A stretch of DNA of 40,968 bases, from contig DGWC01000087.1 in the NCBI GenBank assembly GCA_002395135.1, forward strand, positions 18,590-59,557, in the 5' to 3' direction. The position numbers and the translations under genes were made by a program. The notes beneath the pieces were generated by a model. That model saw only the letters and a list, made by a program, of their open reading frames with translations, had not been told where the DNA came from and made no database searches. Below are positions 34,309 through 40,968 of the stretch, piece by piece. The DNA is from Prevotella sp. UBA4268. GTDB lineage: Bacteria > Bacteroidota > Bacteroidia > Bacteroidales > Bacteroidaceae. The number at the start of each line of letters is the position of its first letter. The stretch's first letter is position 1.

Positions 34309-35499
34309 ATGATTGAAATTACCAACAAGATTTACTATGTAGGCGTAAACGACCGCAACAAAAACCTGTTCGAAGGTCTGTGGCCTTTGCCCAACGGGGT
34401 GAGTTATAACTCGTATCTGATCGACGATGATAAGGTGTGCCTCATTGATACAGTGGAAGTGGATTTCTTCGTTCCCTTCCTGAAAAACATACAGGAGGTG
34501 ATCGGCGACCGCCCCATCGACTATCTCGTGGTGAACCACATGGAGCCCGACCACAGCGGTTCCATCGCCCTCATCAAGAAGTATTATCCCAACATCCAGA
34601 TCGTGGGCAACAAGAAAACCTTCGGCATGATGAGCGGATTCTATGGTGTGGAAGGCAATGAGGTAGAGGTGAAAAACGGCGATTCCATCGACTTGGGCAG
34701 CCACAAACTGAACTTTGTGCTCACACCGATGGTGCACTGGCCAGAGACCATGGTCACACTCGACACCACATCCAACGTGCTCTTCTCGGGCGATGCCTTC
34801 GGATGCTTCGGTGCTTTGAACGGCGGCATCATCGACAGCGAAATCAATTGCGACACGTTCTGGCTCGAAATGGTGCGCTACTACAGCAACATCGTGGGCA
34901 AATACGGCACACCCGTGCAGAACGCACTGAAGAAACTGGCCGGTGTGAAACTGGATTACATCTGCGCCACCCACGGTCCCGTGTGGCACGAATATATAAA
35001 TAAGGTGATAGACATGTACGACCGCATGAGCCGATACGAAACCGAAGAGGGCATCGTGATTTGCTATGGCACCATGTATGGCAACACCGAGCGTGCCGCT
35101 GAGGTCATCGCCCGCGCCGCAAGCCAGGCTGGCATCAAGAACATCGTGATGTATAACGTGTCGAAGACTCACCACTCCTACATCATCCGCGACGTGTTCC
35201 GCTACAAGGCACTCATCGTGGGCGCACCGACTTACAACACTGGGCTCTACCACGAAATGGACGTGCTGCTCTCCGAACTGGCCGGCAAGGACATCAAGAA
35301 CCACTACATGGGTTGGTTCGGAAGTTTCGGATGGGCGAGCAAGGCCGTTGCAGAAATCCAGAAATGGAACGACGAGCACCTGCATTTCGAGGCTGTCGGC
35401 GAGCCGGTTGAGATCAAGCAGAGTCTCACAAGCGACACCTATGCTGCCTGCGAGGCGCTGGGTAGCGCCATGGCCGAGAAACTGATTGCCGAAAGATAA
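34309..35499 (+). CDS. FprA-type flavodiiron protein (O2/NO reductase)
   Basis: The product is 396 residues, the standard length of class A flavodiiron proteins, and cytoplasmic. The metallo-beta-lactamase-like half carries the diiron ligands: NHMEPDHSG (His77, Glu79, Asp81, His82), VHWPE (His143), SGDAFG (Asp162) and THGPVWH (His222). The C-terminal half is a flavodoxin domain, with the FMN phosphate loop YGTMYGNTERAA (about 253-264) and GAPTYN (305-310). The enzyme reduces O2 to water, or NO to N2O, using electrons from rubredoxin or similar carriers, and protects anaerobes from oxygen or nitrosative stress. It follows the sugar kinase by 36 bp and is followed by a strong terminator. Confidence 0.94.
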   Translation: MIEITNKIYYVGVNDRNKNLFEGLWPLPNGVSYNSYLIDDDKVCLIDTVEVDFFVPFLKNIQEVIGDRPIDYLVVNHMEPDHSGSIALIKKYYPNIQIVGNKKTFGMMSGFYGVEGNEVEVKNGDSIDLGSHKLNFVLTPMVHWPETMVTLDTTSNVLFSGDAFGCFGALNGGIIDSEINCDTFWLEMVRYYSNIVGKYGTPVQNALKKLAGVKLDYICATHGPVWHEYINKVIDMYDRMSRYETEEGIVICYGTMYGNTERAAEVIARAASQAGIKNIVMYNVSKTHHSYIIRDVFRYKALIVGAPTYNTGLYHEMDVLLSELAGKDIKNHYMGWFGSFGWASKAVAEIQKWNDEHLHFEAVGEPVEIKQSLTSDTYAACEALGSAMAEKLIAER

Positions 35500-35515
35500 T
35501 CGTATAAAAACAATG

Positions 35516-35555
35516 AAAAGGGCGAATGGCACCATGGTGCGCATTCGCTCTTTTG
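35516..35555 (+). terminator. Strong intrinsic terminator after the flavodiiron gene
   Basis: AAAAGGGCGAATG pairs with CATTCGCTCTTTT with one mismatch, around an inner palindrome GCACCATGGTGC, and the T-rich run TTTTGTTGTT follows. It may also work in reverse for the convergent LOG gene. Confidence 0.8.
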
Positions 35556-35629
35556 TTGTTGTGGCTTCTGCTATTCCAGAGGGAAGTGGCGTGTCCTTTC
35601 TCTGAAAAAGGCCGTTTGGACTTGTGAAA

Positions 35630-35694
35630 CCGATGGTTTTCACGTGTCATACCATCGCTGTGTTCATGCAAATCAATATGATTTACTTTCCAAA
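35630..35694. repeat. Short 22-bp-phased repeat remnant (third copy)
   Basis: Marks end at 35629 (GAAA), 35650 (weak, CAT), 35672 (CAAA) and 35694 (CAAA). One AT-rich unit, GCAAATCAATATGATTTAC plus TTT (35668-35689), matches the units of the two long arrays. The ATGGTTTTCACG stretch before it recalls the left array. Confidence 0.6.
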
Positions 35695-35723
35695 GGCAGT
35701 GCTATCGAGCGGGCAAAACGTTG

Positions 35724-36260
35724 CTATGCATCGAGCAAAGCCATGACTTCGCTGAGCGAACCGGCCACTTTGAGATAGTTGTCCCACTGCTTGCGCGTTA
35801 CCTTGCGGCTGTGCAAGTCGTTGAGCATCTGAACGAGCGAGTCCCAGAAACCTTTCATGTTGTAGAGAATGATGGGCTTCTGGTGGTAGCCGATGGTGGC
35901 CGAGGCGGCCACGGAGAATATCTCGTCGAGCGTTCCGATGCCGCCGGGCAGGGCGATGAACACGTCGCTCTGCTCCATCATCAGTGCCTTGCGGTCGGTG
36001 AGATTGTCGCAGGGGATGAGCACATCCACATGTTCGCTCACTGCACCGCGCTCTTCCACGATGCTGGGCACCACGCCGATGGTATGTCCGCCGGCCTCTT
36101 TCGCTGCCTTTGCCACGCACTCCATCAGTCCCAGATTGCAGCCTCCGAACACGATGGTGTGGCCTTTTCGTGCCAGTTCTGCCCCCAGTTCCTCGGTCAT
36201 CTTGAAGAAGTCCGGGTCTATGCCGAAGTTGGCAGAACAGAAAATACAAACTTTTTTCAT
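35724..36260 (-). CDS. LOG family protein (TIGR00730, cytokinin-type phosphoribohydrolase fold)
   Basis: The product is 178 residues, normal for the family. It is a Rossmann-type protein with FGGCNLGLM (38-46) near the N-terminus and the diagnostic PGGIGTLDE (105-113), whose Glu is catalytic in LOG enzymes. These cleave the N-glycosidic bond of nucleoside 5'-monophosphates, releasing ribose 5-phosphate and a free base; in most bacteria the true substrate is a purine nucleotide or is not known. It is often misnamed lysine decarboxylase. It is cytoplasmic. The promoter just upstream gives an almost leaderless mRNA, so it is independent of the PepSY gene ending about 50 bp upstream of its start. 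Confidence 0.92.
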   Translation of the reverse strand: MKKVCIFCSANFGIDPDFFKMTEELGAELARKGHTIVFGGCNLGLMECVAKAAKEAGGHTIGVVPSIVEERGAVSEHVDVLIPCDNLTDRKALMMEQSDVFIALPGGIGTLDEIFSVAASATIGYHQKPIILYNMKGFWDSLVQMLNDLHSRKVTRKQWDNYLKVAGSLSEVMALLDA

Positions 36261-36270
36261 ACGCTTTTTG

Positions 36271-36301
36271 CAAAGTTACAAAGAACCTGGCAAAATGCAA
36301 A
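36271..36301 (-). promoter_or_regulatory. Promoter of the LOG gene
   Basis: The minus strand reads TTTG (complement of 36298-36301), 19 bp, TAACTTTG (complement of 36271-36278). The ATG at 36260 follows about 10 bp after the -7 box, so the leader is only a few nucleotides. Confidence 0.65.
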
Positions 36302-36311
36302 GAAAAAAGAA

Positions 36312-37787
36312 TTATTTCCTTTTCCTGATGTCATTTTTCTTTTGCCGATGTAAGAGTCGTCGCACATAGCGGACAGAGAGCAGCACACCAGTGACTGAAA
36401 CAGCGGTTCCTCCTAAGAGCAGAGCCCACAATATACCCTTTCGCAATGCCTGATGCTCTACAAAGAAGGGGATGTTGAGTGCATGCAGTCCTGTGTACAT
36501 CCATTTGCCGGCGCGTCGGTTGGTGTTATAGTAGCGGCAGTCGCCTGTTTTCGGGTTGATGTAGTAGGTGCTGCGGTCGGCATCGTTAACTGTGACGCGC
36601 CACACCGGCAGGGGCAGATGGCGTTTTTGGCTGACATAGTAGTTGTCATAATGGTCAATCATCTCTGCTTTGCCCCCAGTGATGCTCTCGCATTGTTTGC
36701 CGGTTAGCATCGTGCGGCGGGGCAGGGAGTCGGTGGCATCTACAAGATATTCATCGTTGGCCGTCCATACGTGATAGAAGCAGTGAGTCCCCATCTGCAT
36801 CCATTCTATCCGCCGCACATTGTCTGAGGCCACCACTCGGTTAACGTCTAACGTAAAGTGGTGGAGTTGCAAACTGTCGGCATACACCTCGCGCGCGGAA
36901 TGTTCCTCATGGGTGGGCCAAATGAGTTGCGGGGCATCGGCCAGCGACATGAATCCGCTGAATATCCAGGTGAGGACAAACAGTCCGAAGCAAAGGCCCA
37001 GCAGATGGTGCCAGCGGAAGAGCGGTTTCTTATAGGGTGTTATCGCCATCTTGTCGCGATGATGGCGTGACGATTTGCGCCGGCGTGCCTGATACATGGA
37101 GCGCAGACCGATGATGAGTCCGCTCAGTGTCATGGCAATGCCAAAGCCCGAAATCCAAAGCACGGTGTTCGTCCAGGGTTGTCTGCCCGTTGCGCGTAGT
37201 TTTGTAATGTATATCCAGTGAGGAATGGCACCCACCCATGCCCAGAATCTGCTCTCTCGGTCGGTCAGTTGCAGTGGCCGTCCTGTCCGTGAGGAGAGAT
37301 AAAGTTCTGAGCCTTTGCTGTCGTTCAGATTGTAATGATAAATGGGATATTCTTTGAAAGGCATGGCACCGATCAACCAAATATCAATGGCATTGAGCGT
37401 ATCTTTGAGCACAGCCCCTGAAGAAGAGGCATGCGAGGCATGCCAGCGGTTGGCAATTTGCTGCAGTTGGGCGGCAGAGATGCGGTTGATGCCTTGTCCT
37501 GTCTGGGCATCGACAAGCCTTTCGCCCAGGCTGTCGGTCATGGTGAGAACAGGGCGGCCCGCCACTTGTTGCAGGGATAATGCCGAGAGAGGGGGATGTA
37601 CAATCGTTGGTAAGACGGACTCGCCTTTGGTCAACTGTTCGGCATGTGCCATCCGTTCCTCATTCGACAGGCTGGGATAGGTGTGGTACATCATGACCAT
37701 GCCCGAAAGGAACCACATGAGGAACAGGATACTGAGCACGGTGCCCAGTATCCTGTGGATGCTTAGAATGTATTTGTATGGTTTCAT
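36312..37787 (-). CDS. PepSY-associated transmembrane protein
   Basis: The product is 491 residues with four membrane helices at about 5-33, 206-229, 258-282 and 450-473, and periplasmic PepSY-like segments between the first and second and between the third and fourth. Conserved-type His residues lie at helix ends (His11, His35, His190, His260/261, His435), as in PepSY_TM proteins that are thought to bind haem and move electrons across the inner membrane. Family members commonly sit beside TonB-dependent siderophore receptors and are proposed to reduce the imported metal complex. Here its ATG follows directly on the stop of the receptor gene with no spacer, so the two are translationally coupled and share the cobalamin riboswitch. 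A role in reducing imported corrinoid or an iron complex is inference. Confidence 0.85.
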   Translation of the reverse strand: MKPYKYILSIHRILGTVLSILFLMWFLSGMVMMYHTYPSLSNEERMAHAEQLTKGESVLPTIVHPPLSALSLQQVAGRPVLTMTDSLGERLVDAQTGQGINRISAAQLQQIANRWHASHASSSGAVLKDTLNAIDIWLIGAMPFKEYPIYHYNLNDSKGSELYLSSRTGRPLQLTDRESRFWAWVGAIPHWIYITKLRATGRQPWTNTVLWISGFGIAMTLSGLIIGLRSMYQARRRKSSRHHRDKMAITPYKKPLFRWHHLLGLCFGLFVLTWIFSGFMSLADAPQLIWPTHEEHSAREVYADSLQLHHFTLDVNRVVASDNVRRIEWMQMGTHCFYHVWTANDEYLVDATDSLPRRTMLTGKQCESITGGKAEMIDHYDNYYVSQKRHLPLPVWRVTVNDADRSTYYINPKTGDCRYYNTNRRAGKWMYTGLHALNIPFFVEHQALRKGILWALLLGGTAVSVTGVLLSVRYVRRLLHRQKKNDIRKRK

Positions 37788-40070
37788 TTACAGATTGAAA
37801 GTGGCCGTGAAGCGCACGTTGCGGCCTTCTTCCGGCACGTAGCCTGTGGTGCTGACGGCATACATGTAATACGTCTTGTCGAAGATGTTATTGAAGTTGA
37901 GTTGCAGTTTCCAGTGCTTCTTGAAACTGTAACTCACCATGGCATTGGCAATGGCGTAGGGGTCGAAGGTCATCGTGTTGGCAGCATTGACATATACTTT
38001 GCTGGTATAGTTGAAGCCGGCACCGATCTTCAGACCGCGCAGAGCCTGTGGGAAATCGTAGAAAGCCCATCCATAGGCCATGTGCTTAGGTGCATGCTGC
38101 AGGTAGTTGCCTGCTTGTGTGTTGGCAGCATACTCTGTTACGGAGAATTCGCGCAACTTGGCAATGGTCAGAGAGTAACCTGCATCGAGCGTCAGAGCAT
38201 CGAAGGGGATGGCGGTGAAACTCATTTCCAGACCCTTGGAGTCGGCACGTCCCACCTGTCCGCTCACATTGGTTCCGTCCTCCAACTTGCCCAGGCTCTG
38301 CACCATGTTGTTCTTTACAATATAGAAAGCAGAGAAGTCAGCCTGCAGACGGTCGCCCAGATTGATGTGAGAACCCACTTCAAACTGCTGTCCGGAGATA
38401 GGCTTATAGATACTTCCGTTCTTGTCGCCGCTGAGTTTCTTACCGTCGCTGTCAATGTAGATGTAGCCGTCGGCCACGGCCGTACGTGTCGGTTTGAAGA
38501 AACTGCTGACCGAAGCAAAGACGTTGAAGCGGTCGTTGAACTCGTAAAGGGCACTCAGACGGTAGGTCAGTGCATTGTTGTGCTCGCTGGTCTTCGGGTC
38601 TTTCAATGTGATAATCTTGTTGATGTCGGAATAGACCATTTGGTAGTTGCGGTGGAAATAGTCATATCGCAGCGATGCCAGAACGGTGAACTGAGGTGTG
38701 AAGTGGATGTAGTCGCCCACGTGGAGACTGTAGTCTTGTTCCCATTCGAGGCTCCTCTTTTGCCAGGGACAGTCGATGTTGCCCTGGTTCAAGACAGGTG
38801 TGCGCACACTGAGGATAGCATTCTTGCCGGCTCCCGTGGCAGCAGAACCGTAACTTGAGCGCCAGCGTGGCAGGTAGAGGTTTGAATAGTTAGCGGAGAA
38901 GAGCAGGTTGTGCTTGATGTTTCCTGTCATCGCCTCGCCGTGCAGTTCGAGTTGGTTCTGCAGCAGGTTTGTTTCGTAGGCGAAGAGGAAACCGGTACGT
39001 TTGATGTTTTCTGTATCAATATAGGTGCGCTTGTCACCGTTCATATAGTAGTGTTTATAGATGGGTTCCGACGATGTCAGGTAACTCAATCCCTCTGAAG
39101 CGTAGTAGTCCAGGTCGTCGTAGTAGTATGAGAGCAGGTCGATGATCTTCCATCCGGAGTCGCCAAAGACGTGGCTGTATTTCAAGGAAACGGTCAGGTC
39201 CTTGTCTGTCAGATGGTCGAGAGGATCGTTGAAACGTGTGCGACGGTTGATATACGAAGGGATGTCGCCTGCTTCCCATGTCTTATTACCGTTCAAATCG
39301 AAAACGTCGGCCGTGAAGTGAGGCTGTCCAGTATCGGTTCCGTAATAGTCGTCTTTTGCCGAAACGGAGAAGTTCATCTTGTCCCAGTCGGAAAGGCGGA
39401 AGTCCAGAGCCAGCCATGCGTTATAAGCCTTGTTGTCGGTGTGTCGCCATCCCTCGCCGCCACTCATGGAGAAGTCGGTGCGGAAATTAACGCCACGGGC
39501 AATCTGTCCGCTTGCTCCGCCGTTCACGGTGTAACGCCCCCAACTGCCGATGCCGATGCCGGCGTTGACATGGCGTTCTGCTGTAGGTTGTTTGTGAATC
39601 ACATTGACAACACCGCCCAGTGCGGAATGGCCGAACATCACTGATGCCGCGCCTTTCAATACCTCCACGCTCTGTACAGAGGCCAGACTGGTGCTCGGTG
39701 CTGACTGATAGAGGTTGTGGCGCTCATCGCGAATGCCGTCGTTGAGCAATACAAAGTCTGAAAAACCGCGAATGGTGAAATAGAGGAACCCTCCGTAGGA
39801 GTTGATGGGACGTATGCCCGTTACGTTGCGTGTGGCATCGTTCAGGTCGCGCAGGTCAAGCAGTTCGATCTTCTCCCTGCTGACGCTTGAAACTGTCAGC
39901 GGTGCTTTGTTGAGCGGTACTGGCAGTTTTCCTACAGCCGATGGCTGGCGATGATAACTGGTTACGACAACCTCATGAAGGTTCAGCGTAGTGTCGTTGT
40001 CAATGGTTGCAGCAACAGCACTACAAGTACTCATGCCCATAAGGGCAGCAGCAAATAATTGTGCTTTCAT
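37788..40070 (-). CDS. TonB-dependent outer-membrane receptor, siderophore type, riboswitch-controlled
   Basis: The product is 760 residues with a signal peptide of about 21. A TonB box-like LHEVVVTSY lies at 31-39. The plug domain follows (about 45-155: LRDLNDATRNVTGI, VEVLKGAASVMFGHSALGGVVNVI), then a long beta-barrel to the end (RNVRFTATFNL). Plug and barrel resemble the ferrichrome/siderophore receptor subgroup (GFLYFTIRGFSDFVLLNDGIRD) rather than a textbook BtuB. However, the gene lies behind a cobalamin riboswitch, so the true ligand may be a corrinoid or a metal complex linked to B12 status. It lacks the carboxypeptidase-like N-terminal domain of SusC proteins. It forms an operon with the PepSY protein immediately downstream. 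Confidence 0.9.
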   Translation of the reverse strand: MKAQLFAAALMGMSTCSAVAATIDNDTTLNLHEVVVTSYHRQPSAVGKLPVPLNKAPLTVSSVSREKIELLDLRDLNDATRNVTGIRPINSYGGFLYFTIRGFSDFVLLNDGIRDERHNLYQSAPSTSLASVQSVEVLKGAASVMFGHSALGGVVNVIHKQPTAERHVNAGIGIGSWGRYTVNGGASGQIARGVNFRTDFSMSGGEGWRHTDNKAYNAWLALDFRLSDWDKMNFSVSAKDDYYGTDTGQPHFTADVFDLNGNKTWEAGDIPSYINRRTRFNDPLDHLTDKDLTVSLKYSHVFGDSGWKIIDLLSYYYDDLDYYASEGLSYLTSSEPIYKHYYMNGDKRTYIDTENIKRTGFLFAYETNLLQNQLELHGEAMTGNIKHNLLFSANYSNLYLPRWRSSYGSAATGAGKNAILSVRTPVLNQGNIDCPWQKRSLEWEQDYSLHVGDYIHFTPQFTVLASLRYDYFHRNYQMVYSDINKIITLKDPKTSEHNNALTYRLSALYEFNDRFNVFASVSSFFKPTRTAVADGYIYIDSDGKKLSGDKNGSIYKPISGQQFEVGSHINLGDRLQADFSAFYIVKNNMVQSLGKLEDGTNVSGQVGRADSKGLEMSFTAIPFDALTLDAGYSLTIAKLREFSVTEYAANTQAGNYLQHAPKHMAYGWAFYDFPQALRGLKIGAGFNYTSKVYVNAANTMTFDPYAIANAMVSYSFKKHWKLQLNFNNIFDKTYYMYAVSTTGYVPEEGRNVRFTATFNL

Positions 40071-40092
40071 AAAAAATAAAAAGTTTGTGTTA

Positions 40093-40120
40093 ATAAAAAT
40101 CTCTCTGACCCCGGAGAGAC
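40093..40120 (-). terminator. Riboswitch expression-platform terminator
   Basis: In the minus-strand RNA, UCUCUC (complement of 40114-40119) pairs with GAGAGA (complement of 40100-40105), followed directly by a U run. It lies between the aptamer and the receptor ATG, so ligand binding probably promotes transcription termination. The stem is short, so some translational control cannot be excluded. Confidence 0.55.
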
Positions 40121-40137
40121 TGTTACCTTTATAGTAA

Positions 40138-40299
40138 TAGGCAGGTCTCCTGACTTCCCCCGAAAAACTCGCCTTCCCGACAAACAGTCAGTGGCATTGC
40201 TGAGTTTTACATAACAGGGGTTACAGTAGCGGGCACTGTCCAGGATTTTCACCTGATTCCCTTTTGAAGACAAGGCTCTTTTGGAGCCAAGTCTACCTA
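40138..40299 (-). promoter_or_regulatory. Cobalamin (adenosylcobalamin-type) riboswitch
   Basis: The minus-strand RNA carries the B12-box core: AAAAGGGAA, then GGTGAAAATCC, then GCCCGCTACTGTAA (in the stretch 40222-40268), and the 3' conserved AGGAGACCTGCC (complement of 40140-40151 or so). The outer P1 stem closes between UAGGUAG (complement of 40293-40299) and CUGCCUA (complement of 40138-40144). A GGCTCcaaaaGAGCC hairpin fills the 5' side. It should repress the TonB receptor and PepSY genes when corrinoid is plentiful. The small open frame crossing it is not a gene. Confidence 0.93.
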
Positions 40300-40307
40300 A
40301 ACCACTG

Positions 40308-40315
40308 CAAAGGTA
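40308..40315 (-). promoter_or_regulatory. -7 box upstream of the cobalamin riboswitch
   Basis: TACCTTTG (complement of 40308-40315) matches TAnnTTTG and sits about 9 bp before the aptamer's P1 stem, the right place for transcription to start. No good TTTG -33 box is visible 19-21 bp upstream. Confidence 0.55.
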
Positions 40316-40429
40316 GTGCTTTTTTCTTAATCTCACATCTGTTTCATGAAAAAATGCAGATTTATTTGAAGTATTGTCTTTCTTATATCCTTTGTTAAAG
40401 GGACTTAGATACAGAAATGCTCAAATTTA

Positions 40430-40461
40430 TTTGGTGTTTCGCTCTTTTCGTCGTACCTTTG
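40430..40461 (+). promoter_or_regulatory. Promoter of the DEAD-box helicase gene
   Basis: TTTG (40430-40433), 20 bp, TACCTTTG (40454-40461) is a full Bacteroidetes consensus. The leader is about 30 nt before the ATG at 40496. Confidence 0.75.
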
Positions 40462-40495
40462 CAGCCGATTTTTATATATAGCTATATTTTTTTAG

Positions 40496-40968
40496 ATGAC
40501 ATTTGAAGAATTAGGCGTGAGCAATGAGATATTGCACGCCATTACAGAGATGGGCTTTGTTTCGCCGATGCCCGTCCAAGAAGAAGTGATTCCCTATTTG
40601 TTAGGTGAAGGAAATGATGTAATTGCACTGGCCCAGACGGGAACAGGCAAAACGGCCGCTTTCGGCATTCCCCTGCTGCAGAAGACAGACTTTAGCAGCA
40701 AAGAGACACAGGCGCTGATACTCTCGCCGACACGCGAGTTGTGCCTGCAGATCACGGACGACATCCGCGATTTCTCAAAGTATATGGAGGGCGTCAATGT
40801 GGTGCCGGTATACGGCGGTGCCTCTATTGAACAGCAGATGCGCTCATTGCGCCATGGCGCGCAGATTATCGTGGCCACGCCGGGACGACTGATCGACTTG
40901 ATGAAGCGCGGCTATGCCAATCTTGAAACGGTGAAGAATGTGGTGCTCGACGAGGCCGACGAGATGCT
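40496..40968 (+). CDS. DEAD-box ATP-dependent RNA helicase (partial, N-terminal)
   Basis: About 157 codons are present; the gene runs off the right edge. It starts MTFEELGVS, and the helicase motifs come in order: Q motif (MPVQEEV), motif I AQTGTGKT, motif Ia PTREL, GG, motif Ib TPGR and motif II DEAD. This is the first RecA-like domain of the DeaD/RhlE/CsdA group, which unwinds RNA in ribosome assembly, decay or cold response. The second RecA domain and any C-terminal RNA-binding tail, which would name the subgroup, are outside the window. It has its own promoter and is divergent from the riboswitch operon. Confidence 0.95.
   Translation, partial: MTFEELGVSNEILHAITEMGFVSPMPVQEEVIPYLLGEGNDVIALAQTGTGKTAAFGIPLLQKTDFSSKETQALILSPTRELCLQITDDIRDFSKYMEGVNVVPVYGGASIEQQMRSLRHGAQIIVATPGRLIDLMKRGYANLETVKNVVLDEADEM

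Noticed and set aside
34267..35643. 458-residue open reading frame on the minus strand
   Set aside because: Antisense to the flavodiiron gene, whose iron ligands are all intact. The long open frame reflects codon bias; the product is His/Val/Ala-rich without motifs.
40067..40336. 89-residue minus-strand frame upstream of the TonB receptor
   Set aside because: It coincides with the cobalamin riboswitch, whose conserved RNA core explains the sequence.

Overview
The window looks like chromosomal DNA of a Prevotella-type member of the Bacteroidales. The signs are promoters of the TTTG-20 bp-TAnnTTTG type, weak Shine-Dalgarno sites, many lipoproteins with a Cys lipobox, a hybrid two-component system, a protein ending in a type IX secretion (T9SS) sorting domain, DUF3332, and TonB-linked uptake. 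No rRNA, tRNA, CRISPR array, transposase or integrase was seen.

Layout. 1-4910 (minus): a cut-off secreted esterase-like hydrolase and a 1420-residue multi-domain glycan enzyme, probably co-transcribed. 5118-5675 (plus): a DUF3332 lipoprotein. 5685-9697 (minus): an M16 peptidase whose start overlaps the stop of an upstream one-piece TPR sensor kinase / response regulator / AraC regulator. 10519-30936 (plus): a 20.4-kb run of six exported proteins. In order these are an Ig-like repeat protein with a T9SS tail, an outer-membrane barrel, a 3064-residue giant, a fibronectin-III protein and two lipoproteins. 31635-35499 (plus): an S41 peptidase, a PfkB sugar kinase and a flavodiiron protein. 35724-40070 (minus): a LOG-family protein, then a PepSY membrane protein and a TonB-dependent receptor behind a clear cobalamin riboswitch. 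40496 to the end (plus): the start of a DEAD-box RNA helicase.

The best candidate for an undescribed system is the six-gene block. Every product is predicted to be exported and spacing is tight (16-91 bp). The promoter lacks a -33 box but carries two near-identical 14-bp direct repeats 21 bp apart, the arrangement expected for an AraC-type activator, and the divergently encoded AraC-ended hybrid kinase is the obvious candidate. I infer a regulated cell-surface assembly; its function is unknown to me.

Two non-coding arrays flank this block. Both have a 22-bp phase, with four variable units, a 21-bp step and four AT-rich units, and they align without a gap at exactly 21,072 bp offset. A shorter relative lies near 35.65 kb. 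The second notable point is the riboswitch operon, which pairs a siderophore-type receptor with a PepSY protein under corrinoid control.
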